64,000 nucleotides of DNA from Wolbachia endosymbiont (group A) of Rhinocyllus conicus (GTDB lineage Bacteria; Pseudomonadota; Alphaproteobacteria; Rickettsiales; Anaplasmataceae): assembly GCF_947250775.1 (NCBI RefSeq), contig NZ_OX366349.1, positions 806,001 to 870,000 on the forward strand. The letters run 5' to 3'. Of this stretch, positions 1 through 8,360 are shown piece after piece. Each line of letters starts with the position of its first letter. Position 1 is the stretch's first letter. A program made the position numbers and the translations under genes. Under the pieces are notes generated by a model. It did no database searches. It worked only from the letters and a program-made list of their open reading frames with translations, and was not told the origin of the DNA.

Positions 1-108
1 TACATAGAGCGCTCTGAAGAGCAAGACTCTTTGAACCCATCGTGTGGTATTGAAGAAACAAGGGTGGAAAAAGCATTTCATCATCAGCAACCAATACTTG
101 TAAAGTAA
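1..108 (+). CDS. 3' end of an unidentified protein gene
   Basis: Frame 1 is open from the first base to a TAA at 106-108, giving a 35-residue C-terminal tail that is charged and ends in QQPILVK. The gene begins outside the window and the tail is too short to assign to a family. A rho-independent terminator follows directly, which supports this being the true end of a gene on this strand. Function unknown. Confidence 0.45.
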   Translation, partial: YIERSEEQDSLNPSCGIEETRVEKAFHHQQPILVK

Positions 109-116
109 ATTTTCAT

Positions 117-147
117 AGCCCTGTATATTTTTATATGGGGCTTTTTG
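117..147 (+). terminator. rho-independent terminator
   Basis: The inverted repeat AGCCCTGTAT / ATATGGGGCT has a short AT loop and pairs 10 bp with two G-T wobbles. It is followed by a run of T at 142-146. It lies 9 bases after the stop codon of the partial gene at the left edge, so it probably ends that transcript before the nucleotidyltransferase gene. Confidence 0.6.
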
Positions 148-191
148 CAAGCATTTCATATAATATGCACTTGCAGTACGTACTAACCTAA

Positions 192-1364
192 ATGCAAGTT
201 GACCATGAAACTAGTTTAATCATCGATGCCATAGAGAAATTTGGTGGTGAGGCTAGGCTTGTCGGCGGGTGTGTGAGAGACTCAATTTTGCAGCGTGATG
301 TCCATGATATTGATCTCGCTACCAATTTGCTTCCTGATCAGGTGATGAAAGCGCTAAAACTCCGTAATATAAAAACTATTCCAACTGGCTTAAAACATGG
401 GACTATAACTGCGGTTCTAAATCAAAGATCTTTTGAGATCACAACACTAAGGCATGATGTGAAATGTGATGGCAGGCATGCGAAAGTAGAATTTACTAAT
501 AATTGGCAAGCTGATGCTTCAAGGCGTGACTTTACATTTAACGCTCTATATGCAGATAAGCATGGCCATATATATGATTACTTTGGTGGTATCGAGGATT
601 TAAAGGCGCGAAGGTTAAACTTTATAGGCAACGCTGAAGATAGAATTAAAGAAGACTATCTACGTATTTTAAGAGCATTTCGTTTTCATGCAAAAATATG
701 TGTCGGAGATTTGAGTGATGAAATACTAAGCGTATGCAAAAAGCATTCGCATATGATCCAAAACCTCTCTGGAGAGAGAATAAGAGATGAAATACTTAAA
801 TTGCTGGAGTGCAATGATCCTTTTCCAACACTTAAGAGCATGCAAGAATCTGATGTTTTGCAAAAGATTATCCCAAAAGAAGTAAAATGCGAAATTCTGT
901 CTTCGTCACTTCTTTTGGGCACTGATGCACTAGTAAAATTAGCATTACTCCTTAGGACCACCAAAAATGACAGGCTAAGTCTTGGAGAATATGTAAGCAA
1001 ATTTTTACGTCTTTCAAACAAGCAAAAGAAAAAGCTGCTATTTTTACTATCCAACGATATCAAAACAGAACTCTCAGAAAAAGAGCAAAAAAAATACATA
1101 TCTTTATTTGGTAGAGAATTATATTGTGATTTAGTAAAAATTTGTGGTGTTGAGTCTGGAGAAAATGTTGATAAATACATTTCGTTTGCTAATACATTCA
1201 ATATTCCAAAATTTCCTTTATCTGGCGATGATTTAATAAGTATAGGTCACCAGCCAGGAAAAAGTTTAGGTAGGAGCTTGGAGTTGCTAAAACAACATTG
1301 GGAAGACAGCTCCTACACTTTAACAAAAGAGGAGCTGGTGCTTTATGCTAAGAGCCTACTCTAA
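192..1364 (+). CDS. cca: CCA tRNA nucleotidyltransferase / poly(A) polymerase family protein
   Basis: A 390-residue class II nucleotidyltransferase. The catalytic palm is seen as GGCVRD at residues 25-30, with the two metal-binding aspartates in HDIDL (D39, D41). The RRDFTFNAL motif and the DYLRILRAFRF motif of the family follow. In alphaproteobacteria a single protein of this kind usually adds or repairs the CCA end of tRNAs; poly(A) polymerase activity cannot be excluded from sequence. The C-terminal half is lysine-rich and less conserved. The first ATG is used; no clear ribosome site is visible. The 3' end overlaps the convergent coiled-coil gene by 17 bases, so no separate terminator fits between them. 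Confidence 0.9.
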   Translation: MQVDHETSLIIDAIEKFGGEARLVGGCVRDSILQRDVHDIDLATNLLPDQVMKALKLRNIKTIPTGLKHGTITAVLNQRSFEITTLRHDVKCDGRHAKVEFTNNWQADASRRDFTFNALYADKHGHIYDYFGGIEDLKARRLNFIGNAEDRIKEDYLRILRAFRFHAKICVGDLSDEILSVCKKHSHMIQNLSGERIRDEILKLLECNDPFPTLKSMQESDVLQKIIPKEVKCEILSSSLLLGTDALVKLALLLRTTKNDRLSLGEYVSKFLRLSNKQKKKLLFLLSNDIKTELSEKEQKKYISLFGRELYCDLVKICGVESGENVDKYISFANTFNIPKFPLSGDDLISIGHQPGKSLGRSLELLKQHWEDSSYTLTKEELVLYAKSLL

Positions 1365-3660
1365 CTGCTTTCCGACTGTTCAATGAATGTATGCTTGCAA
1401 TATTAGTGTGACTCATCGAGGAATTAGGTGTGTATTCTTTTTTAGCTTTTTCTGTTAATTGGTATTCGTTTACTCCTCCTTGAGTTTGATTACACATTTT
1501 CTGATCTGGAGATAAAAATTTATCTCTTATGCTTGATGTCAGTTGTAACTCTTGAATCTTATCTGAAAAAAATCTCATTCTAGCTTCTACTAGCTCTTTC
1601 ACAACAATTTCTTTAAGTAATTCTCCTGAGTCGTTATTATTATTATTTTTGCTATTAAAGCTGTGCAAGATAGAATCTCTAGTTGCAACTGCATCTTTTT
1701 CGTTAAAATTTAATTTTTTCATGCATTGCTTAACAGAAGTTAACAACTTGGCTTTTAACGTGTCATCTCGTAGTTCTTTACCTATATTTTTTTCAATGCA
1801 ATGTTTGTTGACAACTTCTTTAACCTTGGCTTCTATGATCTCCCTTGCGGATTGTTTTAAATTACTTTCTAATAATTTAAGTAATTCTTTACTTTCAAAT
1901 TTTCCACTATTTTTATTTGATAGAGATTTTATGGTTTCATCAAGCACGTTATGGCAAAAGTGCTTTTCTTTAAATTCAGGAAAATTTTCTTTCAACTCTT
2001 TATTTTTATCAGATAAAAAGTCATCAAGATTCTTATCCCTAAAAAGCTTATTGGGCAAGTTCCGCAATTTTGAAAGGGTTGATCTACTAGAGCTAGTAGT
2101 TGATTTTCCAGTAGATACTGCGCTTACCAAACTCACTGTATCTGACGCTTTAGTTTTTGTTTGTCCTTGTGATTTTTGAGTTTCTTCATCAATATCTTCT
2201 AACCTTTTATCAACACCCTTTAACTTTTCTTCCAACTTTTGTTGTTCTTGATTATTTAACAGTTGTTGTTGCATTATTTTTAATTGTTCTTCCATGTTTT
2301 CTTTTTCTCCCTGTAGTTTCTTAATATCAGCTTCCAATTGGCTTTCTACTTGCTTCTGCTCCTTTTGTAACTGCTTAATCAACTTCTCTTGTTCTGCAAG
2401 CTTTTCTTGTAACGCTTCATCTGATTCTTTCTTTAATTCTGCCTTTAGTCTTTCTATTAAGTCAACTTTTTTTCCCTGTAGTTGTTGCTCTTGATTATTT
2501 AGTGGTAGTTGCTGCGCTAACAATTCCATCACGCTCAAAGAAGTTTTATTTAAGGTATCACCTATTCCAGCTAACTCCCATTCTTTATTTCCTTCTAATA
2601 TCCGTACTTGTTCTTGCAACCTAGCAACCTCATTTTCTGAGCTCTTTTTCTCTACTTCAGCAGTTCTTAATTGACTTCCCAAGCTCTCTAATTTGCGTTC
2701 TAACTCACGCTGACTTTCCTCATGCATTTTGCGTTCTTCTTTCATAGCTTTTAACTGCTCCTCTTTTTCACTATTTAAAGCATTAATTCTGTCTTTTAAT
2801 TCAACATCTTCCTTTCTTTCTTGCTTCAATTCTGTTTCTTTTTGCTGTAGACAATTTATCTTCTCCAATTGTTCTGTTGACTCCTTCTCTTTTACAGATA
2901 AATTTTCCTTGAGCTTTGTTACTTGCGCTTGCAAATCTTCATTGTCTTTCTTAACAGCCTCATTTATATCTTTATTTTTATCGATAAGTGATTTAATGAA
3001 AGCTTCTTGCTCTCTTATTCTTTTCTCTTGATCAGATATAGTGCGCTGTTGTTCGTTATTTTTAGCATCCATTTCCTTTTTATCTTCATCTAATCCTTCA
3101 TTTAACCGCATTAAACTATTTATTTTCGTGTCTTTTTCTTTCACCTCTACCAACTCTTCTTTGCATTCTGCAAGTTTAGATTCCAAATCCTCATTTTCCT
3201 TTTTTAAGAAGGCATTTTGTAAACGCTCAAGTTCTAGTTCCTGACTTACACCTTCCTCCTCTATGCTTACTTCTTCCATACTATCGTATTCTTCATCAAT
3301 GAATTCATCATTTACTATAGTATCAAAACAACTCTCATCAGTGAACTCACTATTTTCTTCAGTTTGAACCTCTCCATCCTTACTTATTACTTCACTCTGG
3401 CTCCCTTTTTCTGCAACCTCAGGTTTTAAGTCAGCTCCAATATTTTTATCCGTTGTTTCAACACATTCGGTCTGCATTGTCGTATCTTGAAATGTTACTT
3501 TATTAGATAGAATATTTTCCGCCCATTTGTTCCATTTCTTTGGTAGTATTCGTCCAATCGTTTTTAAGTACAACCAAGCAAATACAGTAGACCAACTGTA
3601 TTTTTTTTCCTTTCGTTTAACATTAATTTCATAATTAACCGTATTGTTAGTATTTAGCAT
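1348..3660 (-). CDS. long coiled-coil protein, hypothetical
   Basis: A 770-residue protein. The N-terminus (about 1-50) is basic with a hydrophobic aromatic stretch (WSTVFAWLYLKTIG) that could be a membrane anchor. An acidic region of about 80 residues follows (repeated EEVSIEEE-type runs). Next is a very long heptad-like coiled coil from about residue 140 to 510, rich in E, K, Q and L. A Ser/Thr-rich linker (TGKSTTSSSRSTLSKL) leads to a mixed helical C-terminal domain. The start is supported by AAGGTGA just upstream. The 3' end overlaps the end of cca by 17 bases in opposite orientation. I do not recognise a named family. Large coiled-coil proteins are common in Wolbachia and some are suspected host-interaction factors, but no function can be assigned here. 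Confidence 0.8.
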   Translation of the reverse strand: MLNTNNTVNYEINVKRKEKKYSWSTVFAWLYLKTIGRILPKKWNKWAENILSNKVTFQDTTMQTECVETTDKNIGADLKPEVAEKGSQSEVISKDGEVQTEENSEFTDESCFDTIVNDEFIDEEYDSMEEVSIEEEGVSQELELERLQNAFLKKENEDLESKLAECKEELVEVKEKDTKINSLMRLNEGLDEDKKEMDAKNNEQQRTISDQEKRIREQEAFIKSLIDKNKDINEAVKKDNEDLQAQVTKLKENLSVKEKESTEQLEKINCLQQKETELKQERKEDVELKDRINALNSEKEEQLKAMKEERKMHEESQRELERKLESLGSQLRTAEVEKKSSENEVARLQEQVRILEGNKEWELAGIGDTLNKTSLSVMELLAQQLPLNNQEQQLQGKKVDLIERLKAELKKESDEALQEKLAEQEKLIKQLQKEQKQVESQLEADIKKLQGEKENMEEQLKIMQQQLLNNQEQQKLEEKLKGVDKRLEDIDEETQKSQGQTKTKASDTVSLVSAVSTGKSTTSSSRSTLSKLRNLPNKLFRDKNLDDFLSDKNKELKENFPEFKEKHFCHNVLDETIKSLSNKNSGKFESKELLKLLESNLKQSAREIIEAKVKEVVNKHCIEKNIGKELRDDTLKAKLLTSVKQCMKKLNFNEKDAVATRDSILHSFNSKNNNNNDSGELLKEIVVKELVEARMRFFSDKIQELQLTSSIRDKFLSPDQKMCNQTQGGVNEYQLTEKAKKEYTPNSSMSHTNIASIHSLNSRKAVRVGS

Positions 3661-3795
3661 AAAATCACCTTATTTTTTAACTTCGATTTACAGAAAATTT
3701 TAACAGTAGTAAAGTTATATATATTAGTATAAATGTTAAATAAATACTAACGCAGGTATCAAATTATGGTAAAGTCTTTGCCCGCCTAATACACT

Positions 3796-4329
3796 TTAAG
3801 CAGAAATGTACATGTCTGTAAGTACAGCATTTGCTTTTTCTATCGCTCTTGCTAACATTTCCTGTTCATTGTTCTGATTTTTCACATTGATTACCTGAGC
3901 AGCTAAGTTCGCAGGAAAAGTGACCAAACTGACTTCCCACAATTCCACTTGTTTTAACACTCTAGCTCCGCTTTTATGATCAACATCATACTCTATAGGT
4001 ATATAGCCGATGGAAAGTCCATTGATTACTCCAGTTTTGAGCATTAAGTACGCTTCCTTTGCTTTTTGGATGCCCAAAAGTAAGTGTGCGGTTATATACA
4101 GGCCAACATCATTTTCGCAAATATCTATAATATTACCTATAGGTTCACCTGGATTGTGCTGCCAAAGGAGTTTTATTTTATTTCTGTTTAAATTTTCCTT
4201 AAATGCTCCGGGTAAGATCAGGTCATTTTGTTTATCAACTATATTAAAAACGCTAGCATAACCAGAAAATACACCGTTTTCTCCTATGCTTTTTATTGAC
4301 AATGGTGAATAGAGAAATTTCTTATTCAT
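3796..4329 (-). CDS. HK97-family phage prohead protease (orphan)
   Basis: 177 residues from the ATG at 4329, chosen because AGGAGG stands 4 bases upstream; a longer in-frame start at 4371 lacks this. The fold signature of the Caudovirales prohead serine protease (peptidase family U35) is clear: YASVFN and DLILPGAF near the N-terminus, catalytic His58 in LLWQHNPGEPIG, Ser106 in GLSIGY and Glu132 in WEVSLVTFPAN. In phages this enzyme processes capsid protein during head maturation. No capsid, portal or terminase gene is nearby, so this is a lone phage or gene-transfer-agent relic, yet its reading frame and catalytic residues are intact. It ends against a noncoding stretch before the coiled-coil gene. 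Confidence 0.85.
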   Translation of the reverse strand: MNKKFLYSPLSIKSIGENGVFSGYASVFNIVDKQNDLILPGAFKENLNRNKIKLLWQHNPGEPIGNIIDICENDVGLYITAHLLLGIQKAKEAYLMLKTGVINGLSIGYIPIEYDVDHKSGARVLKQVELWEVSLVTFPANLAAQVINVKNQNNEQEMLARAIEKANAVLTDMYISA

Positions 4330-4393
4330 AAAGCCTCCTGTAGTATTGGGAATTTTGTTTGCACAATGCACTGCAATGTCAAATCTATTATAT

Positions 4394-5090
4394 GCAGTTC
4401 TCTAAAAAGGGGAAGCACTTTTCTTAGTTACTAAAAACGCTAACTGGAATGGCTTTGTTGCATCGCTACTTATGAAAGGCTAACTATAGCTAGGATTATA
4501 AGCAACCTATTGAAAATCTTGTTTTTTTGCAATCAATCTGATCAAATTTAAGAATAGTAATTTATTATTTATATTAATAAACTTAATTCTATTGAAAATA
4601 GCTAAAGCATTGAAATTCTTGAATTTTAGCCGGATTAGTGAGTGGTAGTGAAATTTCTTTTACTCAAATTTAGGTATTCACTGACCGTTCTTGTTATAAA
4701 TACCAGAATAATAAGCTACTGATATTCTCCATCTTTTTTATCTTTAATCCATCATAGCTAGCGATGCAACAAAGCCAACTGGAATCCAGATTGGACACTG
4801 GGTTATAAAAGTATAGCTTCTACATCATACCGCCGCGGTATCTCTAGATCCCGCTAACAAGCAGCGGGATGACGGTTGTCAGGGTAGCTGTCATCCCAGT
4901 GCCCAGACTGCAGTTCTCTAAAAAGGGGAAGCACTTTTCTTAGTTACTAAAAACGCTAACTGGAATCCAGATTGGACACTGGGTTATAAAAGTATAGCTT
5001 CTACGTCATACCGCCGCGGTATCTCTAGATCCCGCTAACAAGCAGCGGGATGACGGTTGTCAGGGTAGCTGTCATCCCAGTGCCTCTCTA
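4394..5090. repeat. imperfect tandem duplication, first copy interrupted by a MITE
   Basis: The segment beginning GCAGTTCTCTAAAAAGGGG at 4394 recurs at 4910. Each unit runs through GCACTTTTCTTAGTTACTAA, CGCTAACTGGAATCCAG and a palindromic element ending at CATCCCAGTGCC. The first unit (4394-4909) carries a 326-bp MITE in its AACTGGAAT site. The second (from 4910 to about 5090) has the same site empty at 4958-4966. The only base change I noticed is CTACATCATAC versus CTACGTCATAC. Confidence 0.75.
4451..4776. mobile_element. 326-bp MITE, copy 1 (IS5/IS903-type ends)
   Basis: The element starts GGCTTTGTTGCATCGCTA and ends with its exact reverse complement. It is 326 bp, very AT-rich and has no transposase. 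The 9-bp direct repeat AACTGGAAT flanks it at 4442-4450 and 4777-4785, and an unoccupied copy of the same target lies at 4958-4966. Ends of the GGCTTTGTTG type and a 9-bp target repeat are known for the IS903 group of the IS5 family. An autonomous partner must be elsewhere in the genome if the element is still mobile. Confidence 0.85.
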
Positions 5091-5159
5091 TAATGTCATC
5101 CCAGTAGCCCCCTATAATGTCATCCCAGTAGCCCCTATAATGTCATCCCAGTGCGTGAC
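5071..5159. repeat. ~24-bp tandem repeat (VNTR-like)
   Basis: A unit of the form GTCATCCCAGTAGCCCCTAT plus AAT is repeated from 5071, 5095 and 5119, with a partial fourth from 5142. Units are 23-24 bp and differ by one to three bases. Each unit contains the GTCATCCCAGT half-motif of the palindromic elements nearby, so the array probably arose by slippage of that element. No protein-coding content. Confidence 0.75.
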
Positions 5160-5167
5160 ACTGGGAT

Positions 5168-5493
5168 GGCTTTGTTGCATCGCTACTTATGAAAGGCTAA
5201 CTATAGCTAGGATTATAAGCAACCTATTGAAAATCTTGTTTTTTTGCAATCAATCTGATCAAATTTAAGAATAGTAATTTATTATTTATATTAATAAACT
5301 TAATTCTATTGAAAATAGCTAAAGCATTGAAATTCTTGAATTTTAGCCGGATTAGTGAGTGGTAGTGAAATTTCTTTTACTCAAATTTAGGTATTCACTG
5401 ACCGTTCTTGTTATAAATACCAGAATAATAAGCTACTGATATTCTCCATCTTTTTTATCTTTAATCCATCATAGCTAGCGATGCAACAAAGCC
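5168..5493. mobile_element. 326-bp MITE, copy 2
   Basis: Same length, ends and apparently the same sequence as the copy at 4451-4776. Its flanks do not match a simple insertion: CACTGGGAT lies on the left (5159-5167) and ATCCCAGTG on the right (5494-5502). These are reverse complements of each other, not direct repeats. Confidence 0.85.
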
Positions 5494-5502
5494 ATCCCAG
5501 TG

Positions 5503-5828
5503 GGCTTTGTTGCATCGCTACTTATGAAAGGCTAACTATAGCTAGGATTATAAGCAACCTATTGAAAATCTTGTTTTTTTGCAATCAATCTGATCAAATT
5601 TAAGAATAGTAATTTATTATTTATATTAATAAACTTAATTCTATTGAAAATAGCTAAAGCATTGAAATTCTTGAATTTTAGCCGGATTAGTGAGTGGTAG
5701 TGAAATTTCTTTTACTCAAATTTAGGTATTCACTGACCGTTCTTGTTATAAATACCAGAATAATAAGCTACTGATATTCTCCATCTTTTTTATCTTTAAT
5801 CCATCATAGCTAGCGATGCAACAAAGCC
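5503..5828. mobile_element. 326-bp MITE, copy 3
   Basis: Same length and apparently identical to the other two copies, and separated from copy 2 by only 9 bases. It is flanked by direct repeats ATCCCAGTG at 5494-5502 and 5829-5837, as expected for a 9-bp target duplication. Confidence 0.85.
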
Positions 5829-5886
5829 ATCCCAGTGTCACGCACTGGGATGACAAAAAAAGGAGTACTGGAATGACAGCAGTCCT

Positions 5887-5952
5887 ACGTCATACCGCGA
5901 TTCATTCGCGGTATCTCTTAACATAGATCCCGCTAACAAGCAGCGGGATGAC
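5887..5952. repeat. Wolbachia-type palindromic element
   Basis: Two nested hairpins: ACCGCGATTCATTCGCGGT, then ATCCCGCTAACAAGCAGCGGGAT followed by GAC. The same composite occurs at 4824-4873, 5004-5053, 9619-9668, 9696-9758 and 46829-46893. Each is a compact stem-loop pair bounded by GTCAT/ATGAC-type ends. No coding capacity. Confidence 0.75.
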
Positions 5953-5970
5953 ACCTCTCTTGGGCTCTTT

Positions 5971-6048
5971 TAGCTACAAACGTTAAGAAATTTACCAAAC
6001 GAAAAAAAAGGCAAAAGAAGCCCTGGTCATTGTCTATTTTCAGTATTT
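5971..6048. repeat. dispersed repeat, copy A
   Basis: The block TAAGAAATTTACCAAAC through GGCAAAAGAAGCCCTGGTCA and GTCTATTTTCAGTATT recurs in diverged form at about 6113-6185 and closely at 46915-46996. It has no coding potential. It may be a scar of a larger repeat or decayed element. Between this block and the gapA promoter (6190-6400) I see no gene. Confidence 0.6.
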
Positions 6049-6112
6049 GGCGTTTTCTAAGTCTTAAACACCGCAATTTAGCTGCTTTTAAATGCAACTC
6101 ACCTTAGTTTAA

Positions 6113-6185
6113 ATGTTTAAGAAATTTACTAAGCAGAAAAAAAGGCAAAAGAAACCCCGTGTTAGCTAGTTGTCACTCTCTAATC
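6113..6185. repeat. dispersed repeat, copy B (diverged)
   Basis: The first half matches the copy at 5971 (TTTAAGAAATTTACTAAGC, then AAAGGCAAAAGAAACCCC). The second half is different, so the shared core is about 50 bases. Confidence 0.5.
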
Positions 6186-6407
6186 CTGCAAATTGGCGTA
6201 CTATACTGTCTTAAACGACTTATAAGCGCGTTTCAGCTTATATAGGTAAAAACCCAGAAATGTTGTGAAGACATAAGGTGCACATAGTGCAAAAAATTAA
6301 AAATAAGACGCCAACTACGTTGTTTTCTTGCTGTTTAATCTGCACAGATGAAGATAACTGAATACCTTCGGTACCATAATAAGGGGGCTGGCGGAGTTTG
6401 TCAAGCA

Positions 6408-6440
6408 AGTTTTTAGCCCTGTCTCCTTGCTATAATGTTC
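6408..6440 (+). promoter_or_regulatory. candidate promoter for gapA-tatC
   Basis: TGCTATAAT at 6428-6436 is a perfect -10 hexamer with an extended TGn, about 80 bases upstream of the gapA start. The -35 region is poor, which is compatible with an extended -10 promoter. Chance matches are possible in AT-rich DNA, but this spot has above-average GC around it. Confidence 0.4.
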
Positions 6441-6516
6441 ATATCGATAGAAAAGCAAAAGAATAGAATGAAATATCAAGTGATATCCTCTATAATTAAA
6501 TTTTTTGAATGAAGAG

Positions 6517-7605
6517 ATGACGATTCGTGTAGGAATTAATGGTCTGGGTAGAATAGGCAGAGGCGTATTGCGTGCTATTTTCGAAATAGAAGAATATAGC
6601 AAACAAATAGAAGTTGTAGCTGTCAATGGATCGCTCAGTGCAAAGCAGCATGCACATTTGATTAAATATGATTCTGTTCATGGCAAATTCAGTGGTGATA
6701 TTGACTTTAATGAGTCTCAAAATTGGCTATCTATAAATGGCAGAAAATTTTCTTTATATAGAGAACGGAGCCCTGAAAATATTCCTTGGAATGTTGATGT
6801 AATACTTGAATGTACTGGTGCATTTAACAAGCGTGAAGAAGCAATAAGGCACAATGCAGAGAAAGTGATTGTCTCTGCTCCAGTTCCAGATGCTGATGTA
6901 ACTATAGTTTATGGTGTGAATAATGATATGCTCAAAAAAGAGCATAAAGTAATATCAGCAGGTTCTTGCACTACAAATTGCCTGGCTCTAATTGTGCAGG
7001 TTCTACACTCCAATCTAGGTATAAAAAGCGGTTTTATGACTACTATACATGCCTACACGAATGATCAAAATGTTCTTGATGGTAATCATAAAGATTTGCG
7101 CAGGGCAAGGGCTTGCGGACTATCTATGGTGCCAACTACAACCGGGGCAGCAAAAACAATTGGTTCTATAATTCCTGAATTAAAGGGAAAGCTAGATGGC
7201 ACTGCCGTCAGAGTTCCAGTTAGCAATGTTTCTATGGTTGATTTTAAATTTACGACTGATAAGAAAGCGACCGTTAAAGAAATAAATGAAATGTTTAAGG
7301 ATGCAGCTCTCTCCTCTACGTCATTCCAGCGCGTGACGCTGGAATCTAATCCAGTGTCAGCTACTCGGATGACATCAGAGGGTACTAGGATGACAGAGGG
7401 TTCTCCAATGTCAAATGTACTTTCTATATGCACGGAACCTTTAGTTTCAATAGACTTTGTGCATAACCCTTATAGCGCAATTGTGGATTCAACTGGTACA
7501 TATGTTACAGGCGACATCTGTAGAGTTGCAGCGTGGTATGACAATGAGTGGGCTTTTTCGCTGAGAATGTTAGACATAGCATTATTGAGCCATAGTAAAG
7601 TATGA
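6517..7605 (+). CDS. gapA: glyceraldehyde-3-phosphate dehydrogenase, type I
   Basis: The enzyme converts glyceraldehyde-3-phosphate and NAD(P)+ to 1,3-bisphosphoglycerate, here probably mainly in gluconeogenesis (glpX is in the same window). The Rossmann motif GINGLGRIGRG lies at the N-terminus and the catalytic Cys151 in SAGSCTTNC; the C-terminal WYDNEW is present. The start is taken at 6517 (MTIRVG) with GAAGAG just upstream; an in-frame ATG at 6505 is possible. About 30 residues (roughly 266-299, including SFQRVTLES) are not found in this family at this position and derive from a palindromic repeat inserted in frame. The gene overlaps tatC by ATGA, so the two are translationally coupled. 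Confidence 0.95.
   Translation: MTIRVGINGLGRIGRGVLRAIFEIEEYSKQIEVVAVNGSLSAKQHAHLIKYDSVHGKFSGDIDFNESQNWLSINGRKFSLYRERSPENIPWNVDVILECTGAFNKREEAIRHNAEKVIVSAPVPDADVTIVYGVNNDMLKKEHKVISAGSCTTNCLALIVQVLHSNLGIKSGFMTTIHAYTNDQNVLDGNHKDLRRARACGLSMVPTTTGAAKTIGSIIPELKGKLDGTAVRVPVSNVSMVDFKFTTDKKATVKEINEMFKDAALSSTSFQRVTLESNPVSATRMTSEGTRMTEGSPMSNVLSICTEPLVSIDFVHNPYSAIVDSTGTYVTGDICRVAAWYDNEWAFSLRMLDIALLSHSKV
7316..7412 (+). repeat. palindromic element inserted in frame within gapA
   Basis: TCATTCCAGCGCGTGACGCT with its pairing arm, then two GGATGAC-containing units, lies inside the coding sequence without breaking the frame. The 28-bp core at 7320-7347 is identical, in reverse complement, to 14887-14914 inside the AsmA-like gene. 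Confidence 0.8.
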
Positions 7606-8360
7606 ATGGAAACCCAAACAAATATGCTTCATTTTGTGAGCACTTTGCGGAACTCAGAAAAAGAGTTATCTTTTGCTTTCTATTTTTTTGCGTTACTTTT
7701 GGTTTTTGTTACTACTTTAAGGAAAATATATACCGTTTTTTACTTGCACCTTTAATAGAAGCAACAAAAGATAGCGAAGGTTTTTCTTTAATTTACACAG
7801 ACTTAACAGAGGCATTTTTTGTGTATCTTAGAGTCGCAATAATGAGCGCACTTTTGTTTTCTTTTCCTGTGTTTGCATGGCAATTCTATATGTTCTTAGC
7901 ACCTGGGTTATATAAAAGTGAAAGGGCAGTGTTGTTGCCATACTTAATTGCAACCCCGGTTTTATTTGTAACGGGAGCTACTGTAGTCTATTACTATATA
8001 TTTCCTTTAGCCTGGAAGTTTTTTATCAACTTCGAACACAGTGGTAAATCCTTCGATATACCGATAGAGTTTATGCCATCAGTTAGCGAATATTTAGACC
8101 TCGTTCTCCAATTTATGTTTGCATTTGGCACTGCATTTCAAATTCCAGTAATACTCACATTGATGGTGAGAGTAGGGTTACTCACTACACAAAGTTTGTC
8201 AAATAAACGCAGAATCGCGATAGTGGTAATTTTTATTATCGCTGCAATCTTAACTCCACCTGATGTATTAAGCCAAGTAGGGCTTGCAATACCAATGCTG
8301 ATTCTATATGAATTGTCCATTTTGATATGTAGGTATATTGAAAAGAAGGCAAAGGATTGA
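7602..8360 (+). CDS. tatC: Sec-independent protein translocase TatC
   Basis: A 252-residue, six-helix inner-membrane protein, the receptor core of the twin-arginine translocase that exports folded proteins. It carries the family hallmarks: the N-terminal HFAELRKRV motif, FFVYLRVAIMSALLFSFPVFAWQFYMFLAPGLY, the periplasmic PSVSEYLDLV loop and the TPPD motif before the last helix. Length is normal. The start codon overlaps the gapA stop (ATGA), so it is read from the same transcript. TatA/TatB are not in this window. The downstream 150 bases hold no gene. Confidence 0.95.
   Translation: MNGNPNKYASFCEHFAELRKRVIFCFLFFCVTFGFCYYFKENIYRFLLAPLIEATKDSEGFSLIYTDLTEAFFVYLRVAIMSALLFSFPVFAWQFYMFLAPGLYKSERAVLLPYLIATPVLFVTGATVVYYYIFPLAWKFFINFEHSGKSFDIPIEFMPSVSEYLDLVLQFMFAFGTAFQIPVILTLMVRVGLLTTQSLSNKRRIAIVVIFIIAAILTPPDVLSQVGLAIPMLILYELSILICRYIEKKAKD

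Noticed and set aside
1649..3244. Several open frames antisense to the coiled-coil gene
   Set aside because: Ser/Phe/Cys-rich translations are the mirror of Glu/Lys/Gln codons in the coiled coil; they are shadows.
3796..4329. Start of an integrated prophage
   Set aside because: Only the protease is present; neighbours are not phage genes and no attachment sites are visible.
5050..5268. 72-codon open frame across the VNTR and MITE border
   Set aside because: It consists of the repeated CCCAGTxxCC units and the MITE end; no ribosome site and no protein-like sequence.
6315..6720. Minus-strand open frames at the gapA start
   Set aside because: They overlap the gapA coding region and promoter and have no recognisable domain.
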